Assembly: GCA_031291055.1 (NCBI GenBank)
Contig: JARLJU010000333.1
Coordinates: 62,001 to 126,000, forward strand
Source: Rudaea sp.
Lineage (GTDB): Bacteria > Pseudomonadota > Gammaproteobacteria > Xanthomonadales > Rhodanobacteraceae
Direction: 5' to 3'
Length of the DNA stretch: 64,000 nt
The position numbers and the translations under genes are program-made. The notes under the pieces were generated by a model. The model was not told the DNA's origin, made no database searches, and saw nothing but the letters and a program-made list of their open reading frames with translations. The number at the start of each line of letters is the position of its first letter. Position 1 is the stretch's first letter. Below are positions 46,286 through 54,896 of this stretch, one piece after another.

Positions 46286-47005
46286 CTAGTCGGATTTGCG
46301 CAGAACCGCGGTCAGATTCGGATCGAGCGGCAACCTGCCTGTGCCGTACAGCTTGGCGATCCTGCGTTCGATATGGTCGCAGCGCAACCGGCGCCAGCGA
46401 TGCTTGAGCAGGCTCCACGGGTCGCGCCGCGCCGGTACACGCTGCGCGTTGTCCACGCGGACGACGTCGAAACCGGTGAGGCGCGCGAGTTGCCCAATAC
46501 TGGATCTGGACAGCGCCGTGCAATGGGTGATGTCGCCGTGCTGGTGCACTCGCCCGAACGGGCTGTGGCCGTTCGGAAAGCGAGCCAGCAGCAGACCATG
46601 CCTTTCCAGCGCTGCGGCGATGTATTTCAGGTTCGCGATCAGGGTTGGCTTTTCCCAGTGCTCGAATACATCGAAGGCGACGATGACATCGAAGCGCGCG
46701 CCGCCGGCTGCCAGGGCGTCGAGTGCCGGCGGCAGGACGGCAAAACCTTTCTCGCGGGCGCGGGCAAGCATGGTTTCATCGATCTCGGTGCCCGCGACGA
46801 TTGCTCCCTGCGCCTTCGCCCAGGCAAGAAAACCGCCATTGCCAAAGCCGATTTCCAGCAAGCGTTTGCCGGCGAGCGGAATGCCGCCGAATTCAGCGGC
46901 GAAACAGCGCGCGTCGCGGTCGCTGGTCGAAAAATCACCATCCCATTGCTTCCACTCCGCGTATCCGCCGTACAGATTCGCGCCATCCGCCACTGGTTTT
47001 TCCAT
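46286..47005 (-). CDS. Class I SAM-dependent methyltransferase within the homogentisate operon
   Basis: A 239-residue methyltransferase. It starts at 47005 (MEKPVADGANLYGGYAEWKQ), 17 bases after hmgA, and ends 31 bases before fahA. Motif I is RLLEIGFGNGGFLAWAK, the acidic residue after strand 2 is in AGTEIDETML, and the strand-4 region is FDVIVAFDVFEHWEKP. GHSPFGRVHQHGDITHCTALSR is typical of ubiquinone- or glycan-type methyltransferases that act with bactoprenyl or sugar substrates. It has no known step in tyrosine breakdown. The same 3'-terminal region (RWRRLRCDHIERRIAKLYGT) is found in glycan-cluster methyltransferases, so it may be a passenger gene. Confidence 0.85.
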   Translation of the reverse strand: MEKPVADGANLYGGYAEWKQWDGDFSTSDRDARCFAAEFGGIPLAGKRLLEIGFGNGGFLAWAKAQGAIVAGTEIDETMLARAREKGFAVLPPALDALAAGGARFDVIVAFDVFEHWEKPTLIANLKYIAAALERHGLLLARFPNGHSPFGRVHQHGDITHCTALSRSSIGQLARLTGFDVVRVDNAQRVPARRDPWSLLKHRWRRLRCDHIERRIAKLYGTGRLPLDPNLTAVLRKSD

Positions 47006-47022
47006 AGCTGCAAATCCAGCGG

Positions 47023-48360
47023 TTATGCAACCGGAACGGTAAAGCGCTTGCGCAAACCCTGCCAGCATTCGTGGTAGTCGCATTGGAGCTGCGGCGACTC
47101 CAGTGCCTGCCGGGTCGGACGGATCACCGCGCGCGTCTCGAACATGAAAGCCATCGTATCGACGATGTGATCGGGTTTGCTCGTATCGGCCCTGCTTGCC
47201 TTCTCGAAACTCGCTGCGTCCGGGCCGTGCCCGCTCATGCAGTTGTGCAGACTGGCGCTGCCGGGCACGAAACCGCCGGCCTTGGCATCGTAGGCACCGT
47301 GTACGAGTCCCATGAACTCGCTGGCGATATTGCGGTGGAACCACGGCGGACGGAACGTGTCCTCGGCCACCAGCCAGCGCGGTGGAAAAATGACGAAATC
47401 CACATTTGCAACACCGGGCGTGTCGGAGGGCGAGGTCAGCACGGTGAAGATGGAAGGGTCGGGATGATCGTAGCTGATCGACCCGATCGTGTTGAAACGG
47501 CGCAGGTCGTATTTGTACGGTGCGTAATTGCCGTGCCAGCCGACAACATCCAGTGGCGAATGATCGATGGGCGCCGACCACAGCCGGCCCTGGAATTTGG
47601 CGACAAGTTCAAAATCGCCCCCGACATCTTCGTAGGCAGCGACAGGCGTCAGGAAATCGCGCACGTTAGCTAGACCGTTCGAGCCGATCGGACCGAGTTC
47701 CGGCAGGCGCAGCAGCGCGCCGAAATTCTCCGCGACGTAACCGCGCGACTCGCCATCGGCCAGCTCGACGCGGAAACGCACGCCGCGCGGTATCACGGCA
47801 ACTTCCTGCGGCCCGACGTCGATGACGCCCAGCTCGGTCGCAATCTTCAGGCGGCCAAGCTGCGGCACGATCAGCAGTTCTCCGTCGGCATCGTAGAAAA
47901 ACCTTTCCTGCATCGAACGGTTCGCGGCGTAGACGTGGATGCCGATTCCGCCCTGCGCCGCCGCCGAGCCATTTCCGGCCAGCGTCAGCAGGCCATCGAC
48001 GAAATCGGTCGGCGTTTGCGGCAATGGCAACGGGTCCCAGCGCAACTGATTCGGCGGCGTCGGCACCGCGTCGAAATCATTGTGGAACTTTCCATTTTGC
48101 AACAATTTAAAAGGCTGATGCATCGCCGCCGGACGGATACGGTACAGCCAGCTGCGCCGGTTGGCATGCCGCGGCGCCGTGAACGCCGTGCCGGAGAGCT
48201 GCTCGGCATACAGGCCATGCGCGACCTGTTGCGGCGAATTGCGCCCGACGGGCAATGTGCCGGGAACGGCTTCGGTGGCGAATTCGTTGGCGAAACCGGA
48301 GAGGTAACCGTGCGACTGTTCCCGGCTCTCGGCTTCAATGGCAGGCTGTTTATGGATCAT
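47023..48360 (-). CDS. hmgA: Homogentisate 1,2-dioxygenase
   Basis: A 445-residue iron(II) ring-cleaving dioxygenase that opens homogentisate to maleylacetoacetate. The three iron ligands of the family are present: His in [16 protein letters not shown], Glu in the same segment (SEFMG), and His in [13 protein letters not shown]. The N-terminal segment [20 protein letters not shown] is diagnostic. ATG at 48360 gives [11 protein letters not shown]; an in-frame ATG at 48384 adds eight residues. The gene lies 35 bases after hpd. A short block of AT-ending codons is seen at 48083-48118. Confidence 0.95.
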   Translation of the reverse strand: MIHKQPAIEAESREQSHGYLSGFANEFATEAVPGTLPVGRNSPQQVAHGLYAEQLSGTAFTAPRHANRRSWLYRIRPAAMHQPFKLLQNGKFHNDFDAVPTPPNQLRWDPLPLPQTPTDFVDGLLTLAGNGSAAAQGGIGIHVYAANRSMQERFFYDADGELLIVPQLGRLKIATELGVIDVGPQEVAVIPRGVRFRVELADGESRGYVAENFGALLRLPELGPIGSNGLANVRDFLTPVAAYEDVGGDFELVAKFQGRLWSAPIDHSPLDVVGWHGNYAPYKYDLRRFNTIGSISYDHPDPSIFTVLTSPSDTPGVANVDFVIFPPRWLVAEDTFRPPWFHRNIASEFMGLVHGAYDAKAGGFVPGSASLHNCMSGHGPDAASFEKASRADTSKPDHIVDTMAFMFETRAVIRPTRQALESPQLQCDYHECWQGLRKRFTVPVA

Positions 48361-48395
48361 GACAATACCGTTCGCGCTGAGCATATCTTGCCGGG

Positions 48396-49484
48396 TCACA
48401 ACACCCCGCGCCGCATCTGTTCGCGCTCGATCGATTCGAACAGAGCCTGGAAGTTGCCTTCGCCGAAACCCAGGTTGCCCTTGCGCTGGATGATTTCGAA
48501 GAAAATCGGGCCGATCGCGTTCTGGGTGAATATCTGCAGCAGCAGTTTCTTCTTGGTCTCCGCGTCGGCGTCGATCAGGATCTTGTTCGCGCGCATGCGC
48601 TCCACGTCTTCGCCATGGTTGGGAATGCGCGCGTCGATCACGTCGTAGTAGGCCTTCGGCGTATCGAGGAATTCGACGCCTGCCTTTCGCATCGCCTCGA
48701 TCGTTGCGTAGATGTCGTCGGTGAAACAAGCGATGTGCTGGATACCCTCGCCATGGTATTCATCGAGGTACTCGTTGATCTGGCTCTTCGGATCGGACGA
48801 CTCGTTGAGCGGAATGCGCACCATGCCGTCCGGCGCCGTCATCGCCTTGGAAACCAGGCCCGTCTTGGCGCCCTTGATGTCGAAATAGCGGATCTCGCGG
48901 AAATTGAACAAGCGTTCGTAGTAATCGGACCACTTGGCCATGTTGCCGAAGTATAAATTGTGCGTCAGGTGATCGATGAAGGTCAGGCCAAAGCCTTCCG
49001 GATTGCGTTCGACATCCGGCAGCCAAGCGTAGTCGGCATCGTAGACGCTGCCCTTGTCGCCGTAACGGTCGACCAGATACAGCATGCAGTCGCCAATGCC
49101 CTTGATCGCCGGTGCGGCGACGGCCTTGCTCGCTTCCTTTTCGGCGATTGCTTCGCCGCCATTCTTCAGCGCCTGTTCGCGCGCCCACCCGGCAGGTTTG
49201 CTGACGCGGATGCCAAAGCCACACGCGGACGGGCCATGCTTGGCGGCGAAGTCTGCGGCGAACGAATCCGGTTCCTCATTGACGACGAAATCGCATTCGC
49301 CCTGGCGGTATAGCGTGATCGCCCGTGTCTTGTGCCGCGCCACCGCGGCAAAACCCAGCTTTCCGAACAGTTCATGCAGCAGCGCCGGATTCGGCGCAGC
49401 GAATTCGACGAACTGAAAGCCGTCGACACCCATCGGATTGTCGAATTGCACCGGCTGCATGCCGATATTGGGTTGCGCGCTCAT
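48396..49484 (-). CDS. hpd: 4-hydroxyphenylpyruvate dioxygenase
   Basis: A 362-residue iron(II) dioxygenase that converts 4-hydroxyphenylpyruvate to homogentisate. Two VOC-type halves are visible. The facial triad is His in [13 protein letters not shown], His in [12 protein letters not shown], and Glu in [12 protein letters not shown]. The C-terminal gating helix is [20 protein letters not shown]. The start at 49484 follows a GGAGGTG site. It is the first gene of the homogentisate operon and is divergent from a MarR-type regulator; a perfect palindrome lies between them. Confidence 0.95.
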   Translation of the reverse strand: MSAQPNIGMQPVQFDNPMGVDGFQFVEFAAPNPALLHELFGKLGFAAVARHKTRAITLYRQGECDFVVNEEPDSFAADFAAKHGPSACGFGIRVSKPAGWAREQALKNGGEAIAEKEASKAVAAPAIKGIGDCMLYLVDRYGDKGSVYDADYAWLPDVERNPEGFGLTFIDHLTHNLYFGNMAKWSDYYERLFNFREIRYFDIKGAKTGLVSKAMTAPDGMVRIPLNESSDPKSQINEYLDEYHGEGIQHIACFTDDIYATIEAMRKAGVEFLDTPKAYYDVIDARIPNHGEDVERMRANKILIDADAETKKKLLLQIFTQNAIGPIFFEIIQRKGNLGFGEGNFQALFESIEREQMRRGVL

Positions 49485-49531
49485 TAGGGCACCTCCGGGA
49501 CTCGTTGCGGATCGCACGGATAGTATTTATA

Positions 49532-49545
49532 GTTTCATATGAAAC
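49532..49545. promoter_or_regulatory. Candidate MarR operator between hpd and marR
   Basis: The 14-base perfect palindrome GTTTCATATGAAAC is centred in the 83-base divergent gap between the hpd start (49484) and the marR start (49568). Its size and symmetry fit a MarR dimer, and its position would let one dimer control both genes. The -10 regions are not certain. Confidence 0.75.
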
Positions 49546-49567
49546 CATTTGCAAGGCCCGCTGCAGC

Positions 49568-50002
49568 ATGTCCGATCACGCCCCACTCGAACTCGAGCGT
49601 TTCCTGCCCTACCGCCTGTCGATCCTTTCAAATACGGTCAGCCAGGCAATCGCGCGCGAATATCAGCAGCGTTTCGACCTGTCAGTCACCGAATGGCGGG
49701 TCATGGCAGTTCTGGCGCGCTTCGACGCGCTATCGGCGCGCGAAGTGGCCGAGCGCACGGCGATGGACAAGGTGGCCGTGAGCCGTGCACTGGCGCGCTT
49801 GGTGGCGTCGGCTCGCGTAATCCGGCGTATCCATGCCGGCGACAAACGACGTTCGGTGCTGCGTCTGTCGGCCGCCGGCTGGAAAATACACGACGCCGTG
49901 GCCCCGCTGGCGCGCGCGCAGGAACGCCAATTGCTGGCCCGGCTCAGCGCCGAGGAACAAAACTGGCTCAACCGGATCCTGACCAAACTGACGCCGGCAT
50001 AA
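49568..50002 (+). CDS. MarR-family transcriptional regulator
   Basis: A 144-residue winged-helix regulator starting MSDHAPLELERFLPYRLSIL. The HTH is LSVTEWRVMAVLARFDALSA plus AMDKVAVSRALARLVASAR, and the wing is IHAGDKRRSVLRLSAAGWKI. It is divergent from hpd-hmgA-MT-fahA-maiA and shares an 83-base promoter region with a perfect palindrome. By analogy with other proteobacterial MarR regulators beside hpd/hmg genes it probably represses the homogentisate operon and itself, with a pathway intermediate as effector. It converges with kynA, leaving four bases between the two stop codons. Confidence 0.88.
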   Translation: MSDHAPLELERFLPYRLSILSNTVSQAIAREYQQRFDLSVTEWRVMAVLARFDALSAREVAERTAMDKVAVSRALARLVASARVIRRIHAGDKRRSVLRLSAAGWKIHDAVAPLARAQERQLLARLSAEEQNWLNRILTKLTPA

Positions 50003-50006
50003 GACC

Positions 50007-50864
50007 TTAGCCCGTGCCGATCACGGTACGCACTTCGAGCAGTTCCGGAAAAAACGTCAGTTCCAGCGCCTTCTGCAGGAAAGACACGCCAGAAGACCCG
50101 CCGGTGCCGCGCTTGTGGCCGATGATGCGCTCGACGGTTTTCATGTGACGGAAACGCCAGAGCTGGAAACTTTCCTCGACGTCGACAAGTTGCTCGCACA
50201 AGTGATAGTCGGCCCAGAACTGGTCCGGATGCTCGTAGATATTTCGCAGCATCGGGATCAGCTCGGGCGTGTTCCGGTGCGGCACGGACCAGTCGCGTTC
50301 GATGCACGTCGCGGGAACCGCATGACCTTTGCGCGCCAGATGCTGCAGGAATTCGTCATACAGGCTCGGCGCATTCAAGGCATCGCGCAACAACTGCTGT
50401 TGCGCCGGCTCGTGACCGAACACGGCGACCATGTCCGCGTTCTTGTTGCCGAGCAGGAATTCCACCAGCCGGTATTGCAGCGACTGGAATCCGGATGCCG
50501 GTCCGAGCACGTGGCGAAATTCCATGTACTCGCTCGGCGTCAGCGTTTCCAGCACCGCCCATTGCTCGAACAGCAGGCGCTGGATCTGTTTTACCCGCGC
50601 CAGAATCTTCAGGCAGGGATTGAGGTCGTCGCGCTGCAGATGCGCAACGGCCGCCTTCAGCTCGTGCACAATGAGCTTGAGCCACAATTCCGAGGTCTGA
50701 TGCTGGATGATGAACAGCATCTCGTCGTGGTGCTGCGGATTCGACAGCGGCTTTTGCGCCGACAGCAATTGATCCAGCCGCAGATAGCCGCCGTAGGTCA
50801 GGCGGTCGCGCAGGTCAAGCTCGATGCCCTGCTCGAGGGCACGCCGGTTTTCGCTCGCGGACAT
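50007..50864 (-). CDS. kynA: Tryptophan 2,3-dioxygenase
   Basis: A 285-residue heme enzyme that opens the indole ring of tryptophan to N-formylkynurenine. The start at 50864 gives [20 protein letters not shown]. Diagnostic segments are [36 protein letters not shown], the active-site [17 protein letters not shown], and [20 protein letters not shown] with the proximal heme histidine. The other kynurenine-pathway genes are not in the window. It is divergent from the E1-alpha gene across 287 bases, which hold no other gene. Confidence 0.94.
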   Translation of the reverse strand: MSASENRRALEQGIELDLRDRLTYGGYLRLDQLLSAQKPLSNPQHHDEMLFIIQHQTSELWLKLIVHELKAAVAHLQRDDLNPCLKILARVKQIQRLLFEQWAVLETLTPSEYMEFRHVLGPASGFQSLQYRLVEFLLGNKNADMVAVFGHEPAQQQLLRDALNAPSLYDEFLQHLARKGHAVPATCIERDWSVPHRNTPELIPMLRNIYEHPDQFWADYHLCEQLVDVEESFQLWRFRHMKTVERIIGHKRGTGGSSGVSFLQKALELTFFPELLEVRTVIGTG

Positions 50865-51151
50865 GGACAAGCTGCGATAATGGGGGCACACAGTGTAGCG
50901 GCTGGACCGGCGTCCTGCGATGCCGATACGCGCTGCCTGGCGGTCCAGCCCGAAAACGCCGTTCGCCTGAGCGTAGGCGCGCAGCGCGAACGGGAACGTT
51001 AAATTTCAGTCCGTGCCATCGACTTGCTGCGCGGCGCCTTGCCAATCGCGTCGGCGCTTGTTATCTAAGCCCTCCCCGCAGCCGCGGGAACTTGAAGCGG
51101 ACAAGACTTCTGCGAAGAAGTTGCCGTCCGCGCCGTCATCCGGAGAACCCC

Positions 51152-52231
51152 GTGTCCGTCGTCGCCACCTTTGAAATCGAATACCTGCAATACCTGGACG
51201 CGGACGGCAAGCTCGCGCGCAGCGATCTGCCGGAATTCGCCAAGGATGCAAAGCAGCTGGTCGAGCTGTACAAGCAGATGAGTTTCGTGCGCGTGTTCGA
51301 CGGCAAGGCCATCGCCTTGCAGCGCACCGGCAAGCTTGGCACCTACGCTTCCTGCCTCGGCATGGAAGCCGCGCACGTCGCGATCGGCACGGCCATGCAG
51401 GAAGACGATGTCTTCGCGCCCATGTATCGCGAATACGGCGCGCAGTTCGCACGCGGGGTAAAGCCGCGCGAAGTGCTGATGTACTGGGGCGGCGACGAAC
51501 GCGGCAACGATTTTTCCGGCCCCGTGCACGATTTCGCCTGGTCCGTGCCGATCGCCACGCAATGCCTGCATGCAGCCGGCGCGGCGCTTGCATTCAAGAT
51601 CCGCAAGGAGCCACGCGTGGCCGTCAGCGTGGTCGGCGACGGCGGCACGTCGAAGGGCGATTTCTACGGTGCGATCAACGTTGCCGGCGCGATGACCCTG
51701 CCCCTGGTCACGGTGATCATCAACAACCAGTGGGCGATCTCGGTGCCGCGCAAGGCGCAGACCGGCGCCAAGACCCTGGCGCAGAAAGGCATCGCCGCCG
51801 GCATCGAGAGTATACAAGTGGACGGCAACGACATCATCGCGATGCGTGCGGCAATGGATCATGCGCTCAAGCGCGCGCGCCACGGCCACGGCGCCAGCCT
51901 GATCGAAGCCGTCACCTATCGCCTGTCCGATCACACCACGGCTGACGACGCTCGCCGCTACCGGCCCGACGCCGAGGTCAAGGATGCCTGGGTGCGCGAG
52001 CCGCTCAAGCGCATCAAGGCGTACCTGGCCGCGCAGAAAGTCTGGAGCGAAAAGGACGAGGAGGCATGGAAGGAAGATTGCGGCAAGCGCGTCGATACCG
52101 AAGTCAATGCCTATCTCGAAACAAAATCCCAGCCGCTGACCGCGATGTTCGACTTCGTTTACGCCGAACTGCCGACAGATCTGGCCCAGCAGCGCGCGCA
52201 GGCAATCGTGCTCGACGCACGCAAGGAATAA
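51152..52231 (+). CDS. pdhA: 2-oxoacid (pyruvate/branched-chain) dehydrogenase E1 subunit alpha
   Basis: A 359-residue thiamine-diphosphate-dependent subunit. The GTG at 51152 (VSVVATFEIEYLQYLDADGK) is preceded by CGGAGA; earlier starts in the frame lack one. The ThDP motif GDGGTSKGDFYGAINVAG ... NNQWAISVP is intact, and the phosphorylation-loop region reads YRLSDHTTADDARRYR. It forms an alpha2-beta2 E1 with the next gene. Sequence cannot separate a PDH from a branched-chain enzyme; related genomes use both names. The E1beta gene begins 173 bases later, after a broken copy of its own start. Confidence 0.9.
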   Translation: MSVVATFEIEYLQYLDADGKLARSDLPEFAKDAKQLVELYKQMSFVRVFDGKAIALQRTGKLGTYASCLGMEAAHVAIGTAMQEDDVFAPMYREYGAQFARGVKPREVLMYWGGDERGNDFSGPVHDFAWSVPIATQCLHAAGAALAFKIRKEPRVAVSVVGDGGTSKGDFYGAINVAGAMTLPLVTVIINNQWAISVPRKAQTGAKTLAQKGIAAGIESIQVDGNDIIAMRAAMDHALKRARHGHGASLIEAVTYRLSDHTTADDARRYRPDAEVKDAWVREPLKRIKAYLAAQKVWSEKDEEAWKEDCGKRVDTEVNAYLETKSQPLTAMFDFVYAELPTDLAQQRAQAIVLDARKE

Positions 52232-52239
52232 CGGTGGCC

Positions 52240-52404
52240 ATGGCGCGAATCACCCTGATCGAAGGCGTCACCCGGGGCGAGCCGGGTCTTGACGCGCGAT
52301 GCGTTGAATCGCATCGCGCGCCGGCGAGCGACCGCGCAAGGATGCGCGGGCCGGGAAGCGCACCATGGATGGCTCGCCCTCAGGAAACCCTGGAGAGCCG
52401 TTGA
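52240..52404 (+). pseudogene. Truncated 5' copy of the E1-beta gene plus inserted repeat
   Basis: An ATG at 52240, eight bases after pdhA, opens MARITLIEGVT, matching the MPQITLIEGVT start of the real E1beta protein. It then runs into repeat DNA and stops at 52404, giving a 54-residue non-homologous tail. The stop codon TGA shares its A with the ATG of the intact E1beta gene. The eight shared residues ITLIEGVT are encoded by mostly different synonymous codons in the two copies. I read it as the remnant of an interrupted gene start; the small frame might still be translated. Confidence 0.7.
52293..52320. repeat. Long perfect inverted repeat between E1-alpha and E1-beta
   Basis: Perfect 11-base arms CGCGCGATGCG (52293-52303) and CGCATCGCGCG (52310-52320) around TTGAAT. 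It is embedded in 52273-52400, which interrupts the first E1beta start and carries further GC-rich motifs (AAGGATGCGCGGG, ACCATGGATGG). The region looks like a dispersed palindromic element inserted in the operon. The hairpin lies in the pdhA-pdhB mRNA and could affect expression of the second gene. Confidence 0.75.
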
Positions 52405-53384
52405 TGCCGCAGATTACTCTTATTGAAGGTGTGACCATGGCCTTGGCTCATGAGATGAGCAAGGACCCTTCTGTCGTCGTGCTCGGCGAGGATGTCGGGG
52501 TCAACGGCGGCGTGTTCCGCGCCACCGCGGGCCTGCAGGAAAAATTCGGCGCGGCACGCGTCATCGACACGCCGCTGGACGAGACCACGATCGCCGGCCT
52601 CACGGTCGGCCTCGCCGCACAGGGCATGAAGCCCGTCGCCGAGGCGCAGTTCGAGGGCTTCATCTACCCGATGATGGAGCATATCGCCTGTCACGCCGCG
52701 CGCATGCGCACGCGCACACGCGGTCGCCTGAGCTGCCCGGCGGTGTTCCGCGCGCCGTGGGGCGGCGGCATCCGCGCACCGGAACATCATTCCGAGGCGA
52801 ATGAACATTTGTTCACAAATATACCCGGCCTGCGCGTGGTGCTACCGTCCTCGCCCGGGCGCGCCTATGGCCTGCTGCTTGCCGCGATCCGCGACCCGGA
52901 CCCGGTGATCTTCTACGAGCCCAAGCGCATCTATCGCCAGTACAAGGAAGAAGTTCCGGATGACGGCGAGGCACTGCCGCTGGATGTCTGTTTCGTGCTG
53001 CGCGACGGCGCGGACGTAACTCTGGTCACCTGGGGGGCGCAGGTCAAGGAATCGCTGGAAGCCGCCGACGCACTGGCGAAGGAAGGCATCAGCGCCGAGG
53101 TGATCGACGTGGCCACGCTCAAGCCGCTGGATTTCGACACCATCCACGAATCGGCGCGCAAGACCGGGCGCTGCGTGATCGTGCACGAGGCACCGCGCAC
53201 GGCAGGATTCGGTGGCGAGATCGCCGCACGCCTGGCCGAGCATGCGATGTACGACCTCGTCGCGCCGGTCGAACGGGTCACCGGCTACGATACGCACATC
53301 CCGCTGTTCCGCCTGGAGATGAAATATCTGCCGAGCGTGGAACGGATTGTGGCGGCGGCGAAAAGGACAATGGCGGCAAGTTAA
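52404..53384 (+). CDS. pdhB: 2-oxoacid dehydrogenase E1 subunit beta
   Basis: A 326-residue transketolase-like partner of E1alpha. It begins MPQITLIEGVTMALAHEMSK at 52404 behind GGAGAG. Family segments are VLGEDVGVNGGVFRATAGLQ, RVIDTPLDETTIAGLTVGLA, PVAEAQFEGFIYPMMEHIAC and the C-terminal APRTAGFGGEIAARLAEH. About the first 75 bases have unusually AT-ending codons (ATT ACT CTT ATT GAA GGT), while the rest is strongly GC-ending, so the 5' end looks patched. It forms one operon with pdhA and the E2 gene. Confidence 0.92.
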   Translation: MPQITLIEGVTMALAHEMSKDPSVVVLGEDVGVNGGVFRATAGLQEKFGAARVIDTPLDETTIAGLTVGLAAQGMKPVAEAQFEGFIYPMMEHIACHAARMRTRTRGRLSCPAVFRAPWGGGIRAPEHHSEANEHLFTNIPGLRVVLPSSPGRAYGLLLAAIRDPDPVIFYEPKRIYRQYKEEVPDDGEALPLDVCFVLRDGADVTLVTWGAQVKESLEAADALAKEGISAEVIDVATLKPLDFDTIHESARKTGRCVIVHEAPRTAGFGGEIAARLAEHAMYDLVAPVERVTGYDTHIPLFRLEMKYLPSVERIVAAAKRTMAAS

Positions 53385-53393
53385 AAAACAACC

Positions 53394-53420
53394 CGTTCGC
53401 CCTGAGCTATCGAAGGGCGC
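53394..53420. repeat. Second copy of the TTCGCCCT palindromic repeat
   Basis: Core TTCGCCCT (53396-53403), then GAGCTAT and CGAAGGGCG (53411-53419), lying in the 62-base gap before the E2 gene. It matches the repeat at 1575-1600 in all but the loop. It supplies the GAAGGG that could serve as a ribosome site for the upstream E2 start at 53426. Confidence 0.65.
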
Positions 53421-53446
53421 TTACGATGACGCACATCGAGATCACT

Positions 53447-54862
53447 ATGGCTGACACAAAAACATTTTTCCTCCCCGACCTCGGCGAAGGCCTGCCGGAT
53501 GCAACGATCGTCGAATGGCTGGTCAAGGAAGGCGACGTCGTAAAACTCGACGCGCCGCTGGTATCGATGGAAACCGCGAAGGCGGTCGTCGAAGTGCCGG
53601 CGCCGTATTCCGGAAAAGTCGCAAAACTGTACGGCAAGAACGGCGACGTTATCGACACCGGCGCCGCCCTGATCGACGTCGAGATCGATCCGAAGCTGCC
53701 GCAACGTGCGGACGCGGAAGCGACCGGGCACCACCATGCGCCGACGCCGAAGGCGCCGTCGACGCCGGCAGCCGCAGCTCCGGCGAAACCCGCCGAGTCG
53801 GCCACGCGCGCCGACGCCGGCACCGTGGTCGGTGCAATGGAAGCCAGCGATCTCGTGGTCAGCGAGCAGGCCGTCGCCGTCGGTGGAGTAAAAGCCGTAC
53901 CGGCCGTGCGCGCATTGGCGAAGAAGCTAGGAGTGGATTTGTCCAGAGTTATACCCACCGGCGCCGGCGGCGTGGCGACGCCGCAGGACGTCAAGAATGC
54001 GGCAACTGCCGGAACCGCACGCATTTCTGCACCTCTCCCGCCGGCAGAGGTCGGCGCGCGCAGCGCGACGGGTGAGGCTCGGGACGCGCCCCAGCGTCAG
54101 GCGCCTTCGCCTGCACCCTCATCCTCCGCTGCGGGGCACCTTCTCCCGACGGGAGAAGGGAGAACGGCTCTCTCTGCCTCCGGCCAACCCATGCGCACCT
54201 CGCCGCCGACGCAGGCAACCACGTATGGTCAACCCGAGCAACTCAAAGGCGTGCGCCGCAACATGGCACGGGTCATGGCCGACGCGCACGCCAACGTGGT
54301 GCCGACGACTCTTGTCGACGACGCCGACCTGCATGCCTGGATCGGCAAACAGGACATCACGGTCCGCGTGATCCGCGCCATCGTCGCTGCGTGCAAGGCG
54401 GTGCCGGCGCTCAATGCCTGGTTCGACGGCAAGAATCTGACCCGCACCCTGCATCCGCATGTGGATATCGGCATCGCCGTGGATACCGAAGATGGTCTGT
54501 TCGTGCCGGCGCTGCGCAATGCCGATGTGCTCGATGCGAACGGCATACGCGCCGCAATCAAGCGCCTGCGAGCGCAGACCGAAGACCGCTCGATTCCTGC
54601 CTCGGAACTGTCCGGCTACACGATCAGCCTGTCCAACTTCGGCATGTTTGCCGGCCGCTATGCGACGCCGGTCGTCGTGCCGCCATGCGTTGCCATCGTC
54701 GGCGCAGGCAAGCTCAGCCACGATGTCGTCGCCGTGATCGGTGCCATCGAAGTCCACCGGCGCATGCCGATCAGCCTGACCTTCGATCATCGTGCAGCCA
54801 CCGGCGGCGAGGCCGCGCGTTTCCTCAAGGCATTGCTCGACGATCTGGCGATGCCGCAATAG
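53447..54862 (+). CDS. pdhC: Dihydrolipoamide acyltransferase (E2) with repeat-derived linker
   Basis: The core acyltransferase of the complex (471 residues from the ATG at 53447; an in-frame ATG at 53426 is possible). Residues 1-80 are the lipoyl domain with Lys45 in SMETAKAVVEV. A Pro/Ala linker follows, and residues ~148-185 are the peripheral-subunit-binding domain (AVRALAKKLGVDLSRV). Residues ~197-240 are encoded by palindromic repeat DNA. The catalytic domain spans 262-471. The usual DHRxxDG motif reads FDHRAATGGEAARF: His is kept, but Thr-Gly-Gly replaces the Asp-Gly-Ala pattern. No E3 gene follows. Confidence 0.9.
   Translation: MADTKTFFLPDLGEGLPDATIVEWLVKEGDVVKLDAPLVSMETAKAVVEVPAPYSGKVAKLYGKNGDVIDTGAALIDVEIDPKLPQRADAEATGHHHAPTPKAPSTPAAAAPAKPAESATRADAGTVVGAMEASDLVVSEQAVAVGGVKAVPAVRALAKKLGVDLSRVIPTGAGGVATPQDVKNAATAGTARISAPLPPAEVGARSATGEARDAPQRQAPSPAPSSSAAGHLLPTGEGRTALSASGQPMRTSPPTQATTYGQPEQLKGVRRNMARVMADAHANVVPTTLVDDADLHAWIGKQDITVRVIRAIVAACKAVPALNAWFDGKNLTRTLHPHVDIGIAVDTEDGLFVPALRNADVLDANGIRAAIKRLRAQTEDRSIPASELSGYTISLSNFGMFAGRYATPVVVPPCVAIVGAGKLSHDVVAVIGAIEVHRRMPISLTFDHRAATGGEAARFLKALLDDLAMPQ
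54031..54160. repeat. Palindromic repeat element inside the E2 reading frame
   Basis: Left hairpin ACCTCT (54031-54036) / AGAGGT (54046-54051). Right element is a perfect 21-base palindrome with arms CCTTCTCCCG (54139-54148) and CGGGAGAAGG (54150-54159) around a single A. The intervening DNA has the CCCTCATCC...GCGGGGCACC layout of a dispersed intergenic element of Xanthomonadales. It is translated in frame as a 44-residue linker (LPPAEVGARSATGEAR to LLPTGEGRTALSASG) between the binding and catalytic domains, and adds no stop codon. Confidence 0.75.
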
Positions 54863-54896
54863 ACGAGGGCTGAGGCAAGAATATGCTGGAGGCGAC

